From the NCBI RefSeq assembly GCF_000746025.2, contig NZ_CP045798.1:1660501-1724500 (forward strand): a DNA stretch of 64,000 nt, given 5' to 3'. Within the stretch, counting starts at the first letter, position 1, and the number at the start of each line of letters is the position of its first letter. A program made the position numbers and the translations under genes. Shown in pieces: positions 34,832 to 43,681 of this stretch. The notes under the pieces were generated by a model. That model searched no databases, was not told where the DNA came from, and worked only from the letters and a program-made list of their open reading frames with translations. The stretch comes from Thermanaerosceptrum fracticalcis (GTDB lineage: Bacteria; Bacillota; Peptococcia; DRI-13).

Positions 34832-35086
34832 CTATAACTCATATTTAATACCATGCACACCTAAGTATTCTTTTGGGCGCATCTCACCGCCACAAACCTC
34901 ACAACTAAACCTTGGTGGAACTGAAATATCTCCGTCATCCATCATATCGCAGTAATCCACCACTTCCTTCGGAATGTCTTCTTCTATGTTACACTGCAAA
35001 CAAACAAATTTGATGGTTGCCTTGCCGCCTACTTTAGGCGGCTTTTTCTTTGCGTGTTTCTTTCTTTTTCTGCTTACTGGGCTCAT
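34832..35086 (-). CDS. Zn-ribbon passenger protein of the insertion element
   Basis: An 84-residue protein with a very basic N-terminus (SRKRKKHAKKKPPK) and two Cys pairs, CLQC and CEVCGG, 37 residues apart, suggesting a zinc ribbon that could bind nucleic acid. It overlaps the transposase 3' end by 53 bases in another frame, so the two are translationally linked. AGGAATAG lies just before ATG. The function is unknown; an accessory role in transposition or regulation is inference. Confidence 0.65.
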   Translation of the reverse strand: MSPVSRKRKKHAKKKPPKVGGKATIKFVCLQCNIEEDIPKEVVDYCDMMDDGDISVPPRFSCEVCGGEMRPKEYLGVHGIKYEL

Positions 35087-36293
35087 CTATTCCTGCCAAC
35101 TCCTTTAGTCTTTTTTTAGCAAAGTCATCTACGGCATCAACAACTTTCAATATCCCTGATTTTAGACACACTTTCCCCTTGTATTCCATTATCTCTTTAC
35201 ATCTCATACATTCTAACGGGTCTTTTCCTGTGAATTCTTCTATTTTATTTCTCCAGCCTATCCGTTGCTTTCCTCTTTGGCCGTTTTTCCTTCTTTTCTG
35301 CCTTCCCAGGTATGCTTCCATTAATTTGTCAGCCAATCTTTTACTCCTTCTGGAGTAAATTCCATAATACCGGATTGTTTTAAATTGCTCATCCGGTATA
35401 TGCCTTATTATCCGTGATATGAATTCTTCTACGGTGATGGTTTCTTGTTTTTCTTTTTGCTCTGTTTTATCAAAGTATTTAAAGGTTACATTTTCCCCGT
35501 CATAGTCTACAATTCTGCTTAACGCCATGGCAGGTCTTCTCATGTACCGCCCTATATATCCTACTTGGGCTTCTACTGACCCTTGTCCTTTTTTATTGGG
35601 CGGACCATAGATTACAAATCCTTCAGGGTTATCATCCCATATCTTTTGAAACAACTTCTTATATCGTTTAACTTCTTGTTCCGGCAGTTTTTTCTTCAAC
35701 ATCTCCATTACTGCCGCCTGCCACCTTTTCCTCAGCATTACATATGGGATAAAGTCTTTAACAACCCATTTCCCCGCTCCGTCAAAACCACCTTCAGTTA
35801 CTAGGATATGTACATGGGGATTGAAGTTCATTCTTGCTCCAAAGGTATGTATTCCTACCATGGCGCCGGATTTGACTTTTCCTCTTTTCTTCAGCCATTC
35901 TAATAGTATTTTTACTGCCAGGTCCATTAGATCTTTCAAGAGTTCTCTATGACGGGTAAATATTTCCCACAAACGTTCGTCCACTGTAAACATGATGTGG
36001 CGATGAGGAACCGGATACATTCTTTTACTGGTTTCTCGACTCCATTCTTGGGTGTATCCGGTTGCGCACGATGTACAAAAACGTCCCTTACACGTGTGAG
36101 GAACTATTTTCATTTCTCCACATACCGGACATGCGAACAGAGTAAATCCTGCTTCTTTTTGTCCACATCGATTAAATTTATTGATTTCCTTTATCACAAC
36201 AGGACGTATTCTGTCTTCGTATTTATTAACAAACTTTTCCCAATGCTTGTTCTCATCAAAAAATATCTCTCTTAAGATATTATCCTGGCCCAT
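35034..36293 (-). CDS. IS91-family transposase (Y2/HUH type)
   Basis: A 419-residue transposase. The N-terminal zinc-binding part has CPVC, CKGRFCTSC (CxxC pairs) and WSRETSKRMYPVPHRHIMFT. The HUH-type HVH motif is in NFNPHVHILVTEGG. Later blocks are YIGRYMRRPAMALSRI and FISRIIRHIPDEQFKTIRYYG (with the tyrosines of the Y2 region). The C-terminus has a further Cys pair (CMRCKEIM) and a Lys-rich tail. It is intact, so the element may still be mobile. RBS AGGTGAG lies before ATG. Confidence 0.88.
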   Translation of the reverse strand: MGQDNILREIFFDENKHWEKFVNKYEDRIRPVVIKEINKFNRCGQKEAGFTLFACPVCGEMKIVPHTCKGRFCTSCATGYTQEWSRETSKRMYPVPHRHIMFTVDERLWEIFTRHRELLKDLMDLAVKILLEWLKKRGKVKSGAMVGIHTFGARMNFNPHVHILVTEGGFDGAGKWVVKDFIPYVMLRKRWQAAVMEMLKKKLPEQEVKRYKKLFQKIWDDNPEGFVIYGPPNKKGQGSVEAQVGYIGRYMRRPAMALSRIVDYDGENVTFKYFDKTEQKEKQETITVEEFISRIIRHIPDEQFKTIRYYGIYSRRSKRLADKLMEAYLGRQKRRKNGQRGKQRIGWRNKIEEFTGKDPLECMRCKEIMEYKGKVCLKSGILKVVDAVDDFAKKRLKELAGIDEPSKQKKKETRKEKAA

Positions 36294-36346
36294 ATGTTCT
36301 CACCTTTCTAACAACTACTTCCTGCTTTCGTTAAAAAATGAAAAAA

Positions 36347-36363
36347 CCCTTGCTTAGCAAGGG
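36347..36363 (-). terminator. Palindrome at the transposase-proximal end of the element
   Basis: CCCTTGC-T-AAGCAAGGG type palindrome followed on the minus strand by TTTTTTCATTTTTT. It would stop read-through from the interrupted GGDEF-EAL gene into the transposase. Confidence 0.7.
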
Positions 36364-36392
36364 CTGAGAACCACAAAAATTTTTATACTTTC

Positions 36393-37655
36393 CTATACGT
36401 TAAAGAAAATCTTGTCCTTCGCCCAAGAGCTGTTTTTTTCCCGCATGGCCTGCTCTATGACTATACTGCCAATATCCTTCATAAGGCCGGATTGCTCGGC
36501 CGCCTCTACAAAAAGCCCGGCAGGAAGAAACTTTTCCCCTTTCCTCACGCGAGCAAGCACTTCGTAACCTAAAGGCTTGCCAGTCTCTAAATCTACAATC
36601 GGCTGATAAAAGGGGACGATGTTCTCCTTCGAACGTAAAGCTTCTCGCAAGAGAAGAATTCTCTCGTGAACCACAGTAGGATTAGTACTCTCATCGAGCG
36701 CATCTATGAGCTGCGCCCGGTTCCTCCCTTTCCTCTTGGCCGTTACCTGAGCAACCTCGGCAGCTAACATAAGGTCAGCTTGCGCTTGCCCATGGTGGGG
36801 GTACGAAGCCACGCCAATGCTGCTTGTAATGAAAATACCCTCCTCCCCAAAAGGACGAATTTTCAGCTCGGCAATGCCCTGGCACAGCACCTGCGCCTTT
36901 GCCAGGGCTTCAGCAGGACCCGTATCCATCTGCATAACCCCAAACTCGTTACTGCCTATGCGTGCAATGGCAAAGGTGTCGGGGAACGACTCCTGCAGGA
37001 AGTCAGCCACAACCTTAAGTACAATATCCCCTATGGTATAACCGTAAACGTCGTTAATCAGCTTAAAATTATCAATGTCTAGCCAGTATAAAGAAAACTC
37101 TCGTTTTGTGCACCGCGCAAACTCGAGTGCCTGCTGCAACTCTTCTTCGAACTTGCGGCGGCTCAAAAGGCCTGTAAGAACATCTACTTCCGAAAGCATC
37201 CGCATCTGGCGGGCTACTTCTCCCTCGTATCCCAGGAGCAGCAGGCCGAGGTCAAGAAGCAACGATGTCCCGCCGTACTTCAATCTTTGCACTTCTCTCT
37301 CCAGGAATTGGAGAACCGGGACTAGTTCGTCGCAGCAACGCCCGAAAAATAACCCATAAGCTGTTACCAGTTGCTCCAGCGACACTTCTGCAGCGCCCAG
37401 CTTTCTTCCGAATTCTATACGCCGCCGCAAGAGTTCCTTGTTATGGTTTCCAGCAAACAACGCCAATAAGTCGCTCGCTGCTCCGCGCAGTTCCGCCTCG
37501 TTTGCCTCTTGCCCTACCCGATCCAACAAAGATCGCAGCCGGCCAGCGTATGCTTGCGCCACCCTTCCGGTAACCTCTACATCATCCAAGGGCAATTGCC
37601 CAGCCTGGGATGTTAGTTCTTTAATAAGCTCCAGCATTCCCTTTGAAAACCTCAC
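36393..37655 (-). pseudogene. GGDEF-EAL protein, N-terminal part (cut by the insertion element)
   Basis: A 420-codon 5' part. Residues about 1-160 are a helical domain that may resemble the globin-like RsbR N-terminus. Residues about 165-320 are a GGDEF domain with LTGLLSRRKFEEEL and a degenerate active site GSNEF, so it is probably not a cyclase. From about 345 the EAL domain begins (FYQPIVDLETG, GYEVLARVRKG) and breaks off at KDKIFFNV then TAG inside the element. The rest is at 34324-34793. The intact protein would have been about 575 residues and a likely c-di-GMP phosphodiesterase. The start is GTG with GGGGAG 9 bases upstream, next to the stop of the diguanylate cyclase gene. Confidence 0.88.
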
Positions 37656-37661
37656 ACACGC

Positions 37662-38456
37662 TCACTCCCCATCATCGCCCTTGGCAAAGACCACTCTGTT
37701 TTTGCCCAATTCTTTGGCTCGATACATTGCTTCATCCGCTTGCCGGATTAGCTCGTCGGGATCGACAGAGCCACGGCCGGCATACCCGGCAACTCCTATA
37801 CTTACCGTAAGACCCTCCACACCCGGCAGTATCTTTTCCGCTGCTATTTGGGACAGAATTCGTTCCAGGGGAATCCTGGCCTTGGCAAAATCTGTCGCCG
37901 GAAGGACAATTACAAATTCTTCACCGCCGAGGCGAAAGGCCACGTCATCACTCCGCAAGATTCTTTTGATAAGACCAGCTACAAAACGAAGTGCTTCGTC
38001 GCCGGCCTGGTGGCCGAACTGGTCATTTATTCGCTTAAAATCATCCAAATCGAGCATGGCAACAACAAGCGGCTTGCCCTGCTCTTGAGCTTCTTCGATC
38101 ATCTGGGGAAGCAAACGATAAAGGGCTAGCCGGTTATAAAGCCCGGTAAGGTGATCGCGCTCAATCCTTTCATTCAGCTGGAGGAGGAACGTATCAATAA
38201 CTATCAGGATCTGGGCCAAAAACTCGGTCGCACGGGCTATGTATATCCACTGCACACTGTCGCTGTCCCGCTTAATCCCCATGACTTCGCGCAGAGCCCT
38301 TGTATGCACGTCCAAGATGCTGGCGGCCTGCACCTCGCTCCCGTCCAGGCAGCGCGGCAGATCCTGGTATGCTTCCAGAAGCACCCCCTCCGTAGCCCCT
38401 TCGTACATATAACGTTCAAGATAACTGCGGTAAGTTGAATAGAAATCCCCCGACAA
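37662..38456 (-). CDS. Diguanylate cyclase with RsbU-like N-terminal domain (stressosome output)
   Basis: A 264-residue protein. Residues about 5-85 (YRSYLERYMYEGATEGVLLE, ILDVHTRALREVM) match the RsbT-binding RsbU N-terminal domain. Residues about 95-260 are a complete GGDEF domain: DHLTGLYNRLALYR, LDLDDFKRINDQFGHQAGD, active site LGGEEFVIVLP and ADEAMYRAKELGKNRV. It should make c-di-GMP when RsbT is released from the stressosome, as proposed for the cyclase MtG of Moorella thermoacetica. The start is TTG with GGGAGGAGG 9 bases upstream, immediately after the rsbX stop. Confidence 0.9.
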   Translation of the reverse strand: MSGDFYSTYRSYLERYMYEGATEGVLLEAYQDLPRCLDGSEVQAASILDVHTRALREVMGIKRDSDSVQWIYIARATEFLAQILIVIDTFLLQLNERIERDHLTGLYNRLALYRLLPQMIEEAQEQGKPLVVAMLDLDDFKRINDQFGHQAGDEALRFVAGLIKRILRSDDVAFRLGGEEFVIVLPATDFAKARIPLERILSQIAAEKILPGVEGLTVSIGVAGYAGRGSVDPDELIRQADEAMYRAKELGKNRVVFAKGDDGE

Positions 38457-39083
38457 CTAGACATACCTCCTCCCTACCAGCACGCTGGCATCGTCTTCAG
38501 CGATGCCATATCCCTCTACCACACGGCATGCCGCTTCTTCCCCTGCCCCTTCCCAGAGCCATTGCAAACCTACGGGCGAAAAGCTACGCTTGATCCCGTC
38601 GGTACAGGCCAAAAGAAGGGCAGGCTCCGACAGCTCCAGCCGGCGGATGGCAGGATTCAGCATTCTCTTGCCTACAATGCCCGGCTGCCCCACCAGAACC
38701 TCCGTACCTTTTCGCGTCAGCACCCACCCTCTGATGTTCCCGACCAAGATATATTCTATCGCTTTTCGGTCAAGCAGGGCCAGGAAAAGAGCGCATCCCC
38801 GCGTCTGTGAAGCCGCTTCTTCCAGAACGGAGTATGTCTGCTTTAGAACACCCGTGGCCCGTTGCATCGCCTGCGCCAGGACCACCGCCCCGCGGTGTGC
38901 TCCCTCCCCATGGCCCAGCACATCTGCTACAACTACAAGTACGTGTGTACCTAATTCTTTAGTGTAACAAATGTCACCGTTTACTTTCTCCCGCCAATGG
39001 GGACGCGAGTAAGCCGATACCTCCCACCCGGAGCCTTCTCGTGCCAGCTCGTCAGCTTCCGGTTTTTCAATTTGTAATCTCAA
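38457..39083 (-). CDS. rsbX: RsbX-like PP2C serine phosphatase
   Basis: A 208-residue SpoIIE/PP2C phosphatase. Metal-binding motifs are VNGDICY, VADVLGHGEGAHR, LLACTDGIK and EDDASVLVG. RsbX resets the stressosome by dephosphorylating RsbR and RsbS. The rsbT stop and this start overlap (ATGA). The diguanylate cyclase gene follows directly. Confidence 0.87.
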   Translation of the reverse strand: MRLQIEKPEADELAREGSGWEVSAYSRPHWREKVNGDICYTKELGTHVLVVVADVLGHGEGAHRGAVVLAQAMQRATGVLKQTYSVLEEAASQTRGCALFLALLDRKAIEYILVGNIRGWVLTRKGTEVLVGQPGIVGKRMLNPAIRRLELSEPALLLACTDGIKRSFSPVGLQWLWEGAGEEAACRVVEGYGIAEDDASVLVGRRYV

Positions 39084-39532
39084 AATTTGCGCCTCCTCTT
39101 TTCCACCCTCACCACGGTGCCCGTGCCGACTTTGGAGGCAATCTCACAAAAATCCATAAGGCGCCTTACTCCCGGCAAGCCTATGCCCAGACTGCGCTCA
39201 TGCGTCGTATAGCCTCTTGCCAGAACCCTGTCTACGTTATCGATGCCTGGACCGCGATCAGCCGCCACCACTTGTATGGCAGGCCCACCGCTCTCCTCGA
39301 GCCGTTTACGGATCATTATTTTACCAGTTTGGGCATAGCGATAGATATTGCGTGCAAGTTCGGAAACGGCAGTAGCTACTTTGGTTACATCAGCAAGAGA
39401 AAAACCAAGTTCTTGGGCAAGTTGCTTGGCCATCTGTCTGGCTATGGCAATATCTTCTTCCCGGGTGATGCGCACTACCACGTCAAAGTCGTTTTCCGAA
39501 ATATCCAGCAACTCCCTTAGTTTCCCGTCCAA
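39080..39532 (-). CDS. rsbT: Serine/threonine kinase RsbT (stressosome switch kinase)
   Basis: A 150-residue GHKL kinase with the N box SELARNIYRYA, the G box DRGPGI, RSLGIGLPGVRRLMD and a C-terminal GTGTVVRV. RsbT phosphorylates RsbS and RsbR and then leaves to activate a partner, here probably the RsbU_N-type cyclase. The start is TTG, with GAGGAGTAGGAGG upstream. It is preceded by rsbS. Confidence 0.9.
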   Translation of the reverse strand: MDGKLRELLDISENDFDVVVRITREEDIAIARQMAKQLAQELGFSLADVTKVATAVSELARNIYRYAQTGKIMIRKRLEESGGPAIQVVAADRGPGIDNVDRVLARGYTTHERSLGIGLPGVRRLMDFCEIASKVGTGTVVRVEKRRRKF

Positions 39533-39549
39533 GACCTCCTACTCCTCTC

Positions 39550-39912
39550 TCAAGGTGAATATACCAGACCCATAGCGTGCTCGAGATCCCGGGCAACCAA
39601 AAAACCTTGCAGTTCTATTCCCATTTGTGCCAGGGTTAGGGCCACAGGAGGCTGAATACCGCAGATCACAGTACGGCAACCCATCAGGTGAGCCATGGCA
39701 GCAGTCTCCGAAAGAGTATAGGATATATAGCTGTCGATTACCTCTACCATCCGTACGTCCAGAATAACCGCTCGTACCCGGTGTTCCCGAATTTCCTCCA
39801 AAAGCTGTGCTTGCAACTGCTCCACAGTCTTATCGTCCAGGTCTATCTGTATGGGCACCAACAAAGAATCCCCAATCCTTATGGTTGGGACCACCTTTTC
39901 TTTAAATGCCAT
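39550..39912 (-). CDS. rsbS: Stressosome STAS protein RsbS
   Basis: A 120-residue single STAS domain. DVRMVEVIDSYISYTLSE holds the serine that RsbT phosphorylates; CGIQPPVALTLAQMGIEL follows as in RsbS. The ATG at 39912 is preferred (GGTGGAG 6 bases upstream); it overlaps the rsbR end by 11 bases. It forms the stressosome core with RsbR. Confidence 0.9.
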   Translation of the reverse strand: MAFKEKVVPTIRIGDSLLVPIQIDLDDKTVEQLQAQLLEEIREHRVRAVILDVRMVEVIDSYISYTLSETAAMAHLMGCRTVICGIQPPVALTLAQMGIELQGFLVARDLEHAMGLVYSP

Positions 39913-40660
39913 CGTGTTCTCCACCTTCACCTGGGAAATTACTGCCCCGTGTCCATACGATTTTCCTCTGCCGGCTCCTATCTTCCTCGATCATGGCTAT
40001 AGCCTGGCGCAGAGCATCTTCAAGGTCACGGGCTATCACCACCATGCGGAAATCGATCCCCAGCTTAACCAAGGTGTGGGCGATTTCGGGCTTAAGGCCG
40101 GTTAGGATAACCTCCGCTCCCAGTAGCTTCACTGCGCTAAACGTTTCGATAAGAAAACCACCCGCTGCCGTGTCAATCGTGGGGACCCCGGTGACATCCA
40201 CAACTACCACTTTGGCCCGCGTGGTACTGACGCGCTCCAAAAGCTTTTCTGCCATACCCTGCGCCCGGTCACTATCCAGGCTGCCAATCAGCGGCACCAG
40301 CAGTACCTCCGCCCAAATGCGGACAATCGGCGTTGCCAACTCCGAAAGCATGCGCTCAAGCTCGCGAACAGCCTGCTCGCTATCGTGGCGCAGCTCACCA
40401 CAAAGCTCTAGGATCAGCGGCAAAAGCTCGGCTGTCGGAAAAGTTGGTGTACGCTCGATAACAAGCTTCAGCTTTGCCCCCAGCGCCGTTTCTCCTAGTT
40501 CATGAAGCAACCCAAACAAGGGTTCCCGTATCATCTCACGCAAATCATTTCCGGTGGCACCCGAAACAACTCCTGGCAAAAGTTTGCGCCATAGTTTCTC
40601 TTCGTGCTTACTACCAGCCTCCAGCTCCTCAACAAGCATTTCTACCCGGTTTTCATCCAC
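39902..40660 (-). CDS. rsbR: Stressosome sensor RsbR
   Basis: A 252-residue protein. The N-terminal half (to about 120) is an all-helical sensor; the C-terminal half is a STAS domain with VVVDVTGVPTIDTAAGG, which carries the phosphorylatable Thr, and LTGLKPEIAHTLVKLGID. The start is taken as GTG at 40660, with AAAGGAG 9 bases upstream; a longer frame from a TTG at 40684 would include that site. It is the first gene of the rsbRST-X-cyclase-EAL operon. Confidence 0.88.
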   Translation of the reverse strand: MDENRVEMLVEELEAGSKHEEKLWRKLLPGVVSGATGNDLREMIREPLFGLLHELGETALGAKLKLVIERTPTFPTAELLPLILELCGELRHDSEQAVRELERMLSELATPIVRIWAEVLLVPLIGSLDSDRAQGMAEKLLERVSTTRAKVVVVDVTGVPTIDTAAGGFLIETFSAVKLLGAEVILTGLKPEIAHTLVKLGIDFRMVVIARDLEDALRQAIAMIEEDRSRQRKIVWTRGSNFPGEGGEHDGI

Positions 40661-40745
40661 TTTAACATACTCCTTTCTTGTCAAACGAAAGTACGAACAC
40701 GAAAAAGGCGTACCCGACTTTTATTTAGATCTTTTTTCTAACTGG

Positions 40746-40754
40746 ATTATAACA
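40746..40754 (-). promoter_or_regulatory. Extended -10 promoter of the stressosome operon
   Basis: TGTTATAAT on the minus strand (TATAAT at 40746-40751 with the TGn extension). No good -35 lies upstream. It is about 85 bases before the rsbR start. Confidence 0.55.
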
Positions 40755-40846
40755 CATTTAACAACAACAGAGCTATTTGTCTACACTCCTCATGAAGGGT
40801 AAAAGTATATTAAGCATCTCCCCATAGCAAATTAAAGCGAATATTG

Positions 40847-42263
40847 TTACGATGGGTCCAAGTAGAAGCGGTTTTTCCCTTGTCTTTTCGCCTGATATAA
40901 AGCCTGATCTGCCCTTTCAAGCAAGGAATCAACAGAATCGTTGTTTTTCGCTAAAGCTATCCCCAGGCTTGCGGTAACCTGGCGGTACGGGAAAGGGTAA
41001 GTCTCTATCGATTTCCGTATTCTGTTCGCCACTTTTGCAGCACCTTCCTTTTCCGTCCCTGGAAGAATAATTACAAACTCCTCACCTCCGTAGCGGCCCG
41101 CAATATCCACACTCCTGATGCTGTTTTTTATTATTTCTGCCGTTTTCTGCAGCACCACATCGCCGGCCACGTGGCCATAGGTATCATTGTAAGCTTTGAA
41201 ATAATCTACGTCCAGGAAAATAACTGAATAAAGGGGTACCGTACCTCCTTGTCCTCTCAAGTTCGGTAAACAGCATGTTCCGCAAGGCACGCTTATTAAA
41301 GAAATCCGTTAAAAAGTCGGTTTCGGCTTCTCTTTTCAGTCGGCGGATAAAAGTTGCATTGGCCAGGGCCACTGCGGCGAAGTTGGCATATATCTGCAGA
41401 TTTTTGCTACCGTTGTCATCCTGAGAAACAGGGGCCACTATACCTAACAACCCGACGGCACCCAAAGCACTCCAGAGGGGATAAACAATAATTTCAGTCC
41501 CAGGAGTAACCTCTACACCGGTAAGACCCGGTAGAGTCCTTAACTCCTCAAGACTCAGAGATAAGGGCTCAACTTTTGAAAAAACTTGCTCAATCAACGG
41601 CTGGATCAACGGCCATTCGGTCCCGGTCAATAAGTGGCTGTGTTCACCTTTGGCTTGCGCTATTCTGATTTTGTCACCTTCTCGAAGGCCTACAAAGCAT
41701 AAATCAACCTTGTAGATTATAATCAGCGAATTCGTGATAAGGTCCAGAACCTTGTCCAGTTCGACGATGGAGGTCATCAGGCGGCTGATCTCATAGATGC
41801 TGTTCAGTTCAAGCCTCCGTAATCCTAACAGGTTTTTTTCCAGGATAGCCTTAAGAACCTCATTGATCGTCTGGTAAATGCTATGTGCTTTCGTAACAAA
41901 GATATTTTCTTCCTCACGTCCCACCTGGGTTATAAGCCTGGTAGGAGTGACAATAAGGAACCCCATCTTTTGAGCGTAGGAGCCCAGGCGGTACGCACAA
42001 AGTTTAATCCCGTAAGGGCAGGTAAGCATGTCTTTATCTTCTAATGAACCGAGGGCAGACTTATAAAAACTGATACACTTTTCGTCGCGGAGCACCCTCC
42101 CTTTATTTACCTCCCGGCATAATTCAACGGGCAGACTAAATTGGGAAAAAGAGCCACCATTTATATCAAAAATATAAATATTTGTATCCATGACCTTGGC
42201 CAGCGTATCCTGAAAGTCCTGCCAGTATTTTACCGATATATTGAGGAGAAGGTTTGTTGGCAT
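40847..42263 (-). pseudogene. PocR-GAF-GGDEF diguanylate cyclase with a one-base frameshift
   Basis: From ATG at 42263 the frame encodes a PocR-type sensor (residues about 10-120; CREVNKGRVLRDEKCISFY, LTCPYGIKLCAYRLG), a GAF domain (about 150-310) and the start of GGDEF (TDFLTDFFNKRALRNML), then stops at 41184. A second frame continues SVIFLDVDYFKAYNDTYGH, RYGGEEFVIILPG and ADQALYQAKRQGKNRFYLDP to 40847. Removing one T at 41224-41231 joins them as RYGTPLSVIFLDVDYFK. Without the shift it would be an active-looking cyclase of about 470 residues. It may be a real mutation, a phase switch or a sequencing error. It follows the KaiC-like gene by 11 bases. Confidence 0.85.
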
Positions 42264-42274
42264 CTAGGAGCACC

Positions 42275-43678
42275 TCATTTTAACATATCTGCTCTGTCTA
42301 ATTTACCGAGAATACTAATTCCGTTTGGCGTTATCTCAAATTCCCTCAAGGCCTTATCATGGTCACTTCCACGGGTTTTCAGGATTCCAAGGACTTTTTT
42401 GATGTGGGAATTTTCCTCTACATACCGCAGTATGATTATATTATCGATTGTTAAGGATATTTGTGTTTTGGATACTATGAGGGGTGAAAAGGGGTCGTCG
42501 TTGACCGCCGTAAATATGGTGTTAATCTGCCGTCTCCTGAGCTGCTGTCCCAGCGCCCAGAGATAGTCATTGTACTTTTGTAGATCAGAAACGCTGTTTT
42601 CAAAAGAAGAGATGCTGTCGATGACAAACCTCTCCACCTTTTTTTCCCTGATCATGTCCAGTATCTCAAAAGCGTGTTTATCTACATCCAGTTCTACGGG
42701 AGAAATAAACTTGATATCGAGTCGACCCTCTGCCAGATGTCTATCCATCTCCCACCCCAGATGACGGGCAGTATTCAGAAGTTGAGCCGCAGGCTCTTCA
42801 AATGAAAGGAATATTCCTTTTTCGCCTTTTTCAGCCCCTTCCAGAAGGAACTTAAGGGCAAGTATCGTCTTGCCCGCACCTGTGCCACCGGAGATGAGTG
42901 TAATAGTCCCTTCTAATAACCCGTCAGACAACATTTCGTCTAAACCCGGGATCCCGAATCCCTTGCGCCCCTGCTTGACCTCGTACTGGAGTTCTTTACC
43001 CTCCGGCCTCATCCTCGGGTACACTTCTATTCCCACTGGGCTAATTTGAAATAAATGTTCCCCCTGTTCAAAACTGGTCCCTCTCATTTTCCGAATACGG
43101 ATAAACCTTTTTTGAAAACGCTTTTCTTCCTGCCCGTAAAGGTGAAAAATCCCGTCAGCTATGGCAAACTCGCTTAAGAGCGTCAGCTCCTGTTCTTCGT
43201 ACTCGCCCACGAGAAACACGGTGATTTCCCATATCGATAAAGCGGCAGCCAGGTCAAAAACAAAAGCCTTAAACGTTTTTTCGTCCGGGAAGAGGTCTCT
43301 TATGGCCTTGAAACTATCAATGACAACTATGTTCGGCAGATGTTTTTTGATCATTTCAGTCAGGTATTCCAATGCCTTGTCCGTGCCCTGTTTGCGCAGA
43401 ACAAGTCCTAAATCACCATAAATAACCTTGTCCCCCAGCAAATCATCTGAAAAAAACTCAAACCCTTGCAGATGCCTTACCATCTTGAACTGTGATTCTG
43501 ATATAGTGGTCAGATATAGACTTTTGAGGCCGTTCCTGGCGCTGTTAAATATGATGTTTTGAACAAATATCGTCTTTCCGCTGCCTGGAGCGCCGGAAAC
43601 AATGTTTAATGAATAAACAGGTATGCCGCCACCAAGAATATAGTCAAAATTTTTGATGCCTGTTATCAATTTATCCAT
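42275..43678 (-). CDS. KaiC-like ATPase with two RecA domains
   Basis: A 467-residue cytoplasmic protein. Domain 1 has Walker A GAPGSGKTIF (about residues 29-38) and Walker B-like NIVVIDSFKAIRDLF. Domain 2 has Walker A GGTGAGKTILALKFLLEG (about 260-277) and RFVIDSISSFENSV. The C-terminus (TRGSDHDKALREFEITPNGI) is typical of KaiC relatives. It is probably a signalling ATPase, not a circadian clock, since no kaiA or kaiB is present. A small helical partner precedes it and a PocR-GAF-GGDEF gene follows; a scar copy of its Walker A region lies at 34113-34216. Confidence 0.88.
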   Translation of the reverse strand: MDKLITGIKNFDYILGGGIPVYSLNIVSGAPGSGKTIFVQNIIFNSARNGLKSLYLTTISESQFKMVRHLQGFEFFSDDLLGDKVIYGDLGLVLRKQGTDKALEYLTEMIKKHLPNIVVIDSFKAIRDLFPDEKTFKAFVFDLAAALSIWEITVFLVGEYEEQELTLLSEFAIADGIFHLYGQEEKRFQKRFIRIRKMRGTSFEQGEHLFQISPVGIEVYPRMRPEGKELQYEVKQGRKGFGIPGLDEMLSDGLLEGTITLISGGTGAGKTILALKFLLEGAEKGEKGIFLSFEEPAAQLLNTARHLGWEMDRHLAEGRLDIKFISPVELDVDKHAFEILDMIREKKVERFVIDSISSFENSVSDLQKYNDYLWALGQQLRRRQINTIFTAVNDDPFSPLIVSKTQISLTIDNIIILRYVEENSHIKKVLGILKTRGSDHDKALREFEITPNGISILGKLDRADMLK

Positions 43679-43681
43679 CTA

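Larger units (their letters stand above)
34794..36403 (-). mobile_element. IS91-like insertion element (HUH transposase) with a passenger gene
   Basis: An element of about 1.6 kb interrupts the GGDEF-EAL gene. GTTAA is present once on each side (34789-34793 and 36399-36403), consistent with a 5-base target duplication or with insertion beside a short target without duplication. It carries a 419-residue transposase and a Zn-ribbon protein. Palindromes lie near both ends (34802-34819 and 36347-36363); both also act as minus-strand terminators. No long terminal inverted repeats are visible, in keeping with single-strand HUH transposition. Confidence 0.82.

Noticed and set aside
42275-43678. Circadian clock locus because of the KaiC homologue
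   Set aside because: No kaiA or kaiB is present; two-domain KaiC relatives are common in bacteria without clocks.
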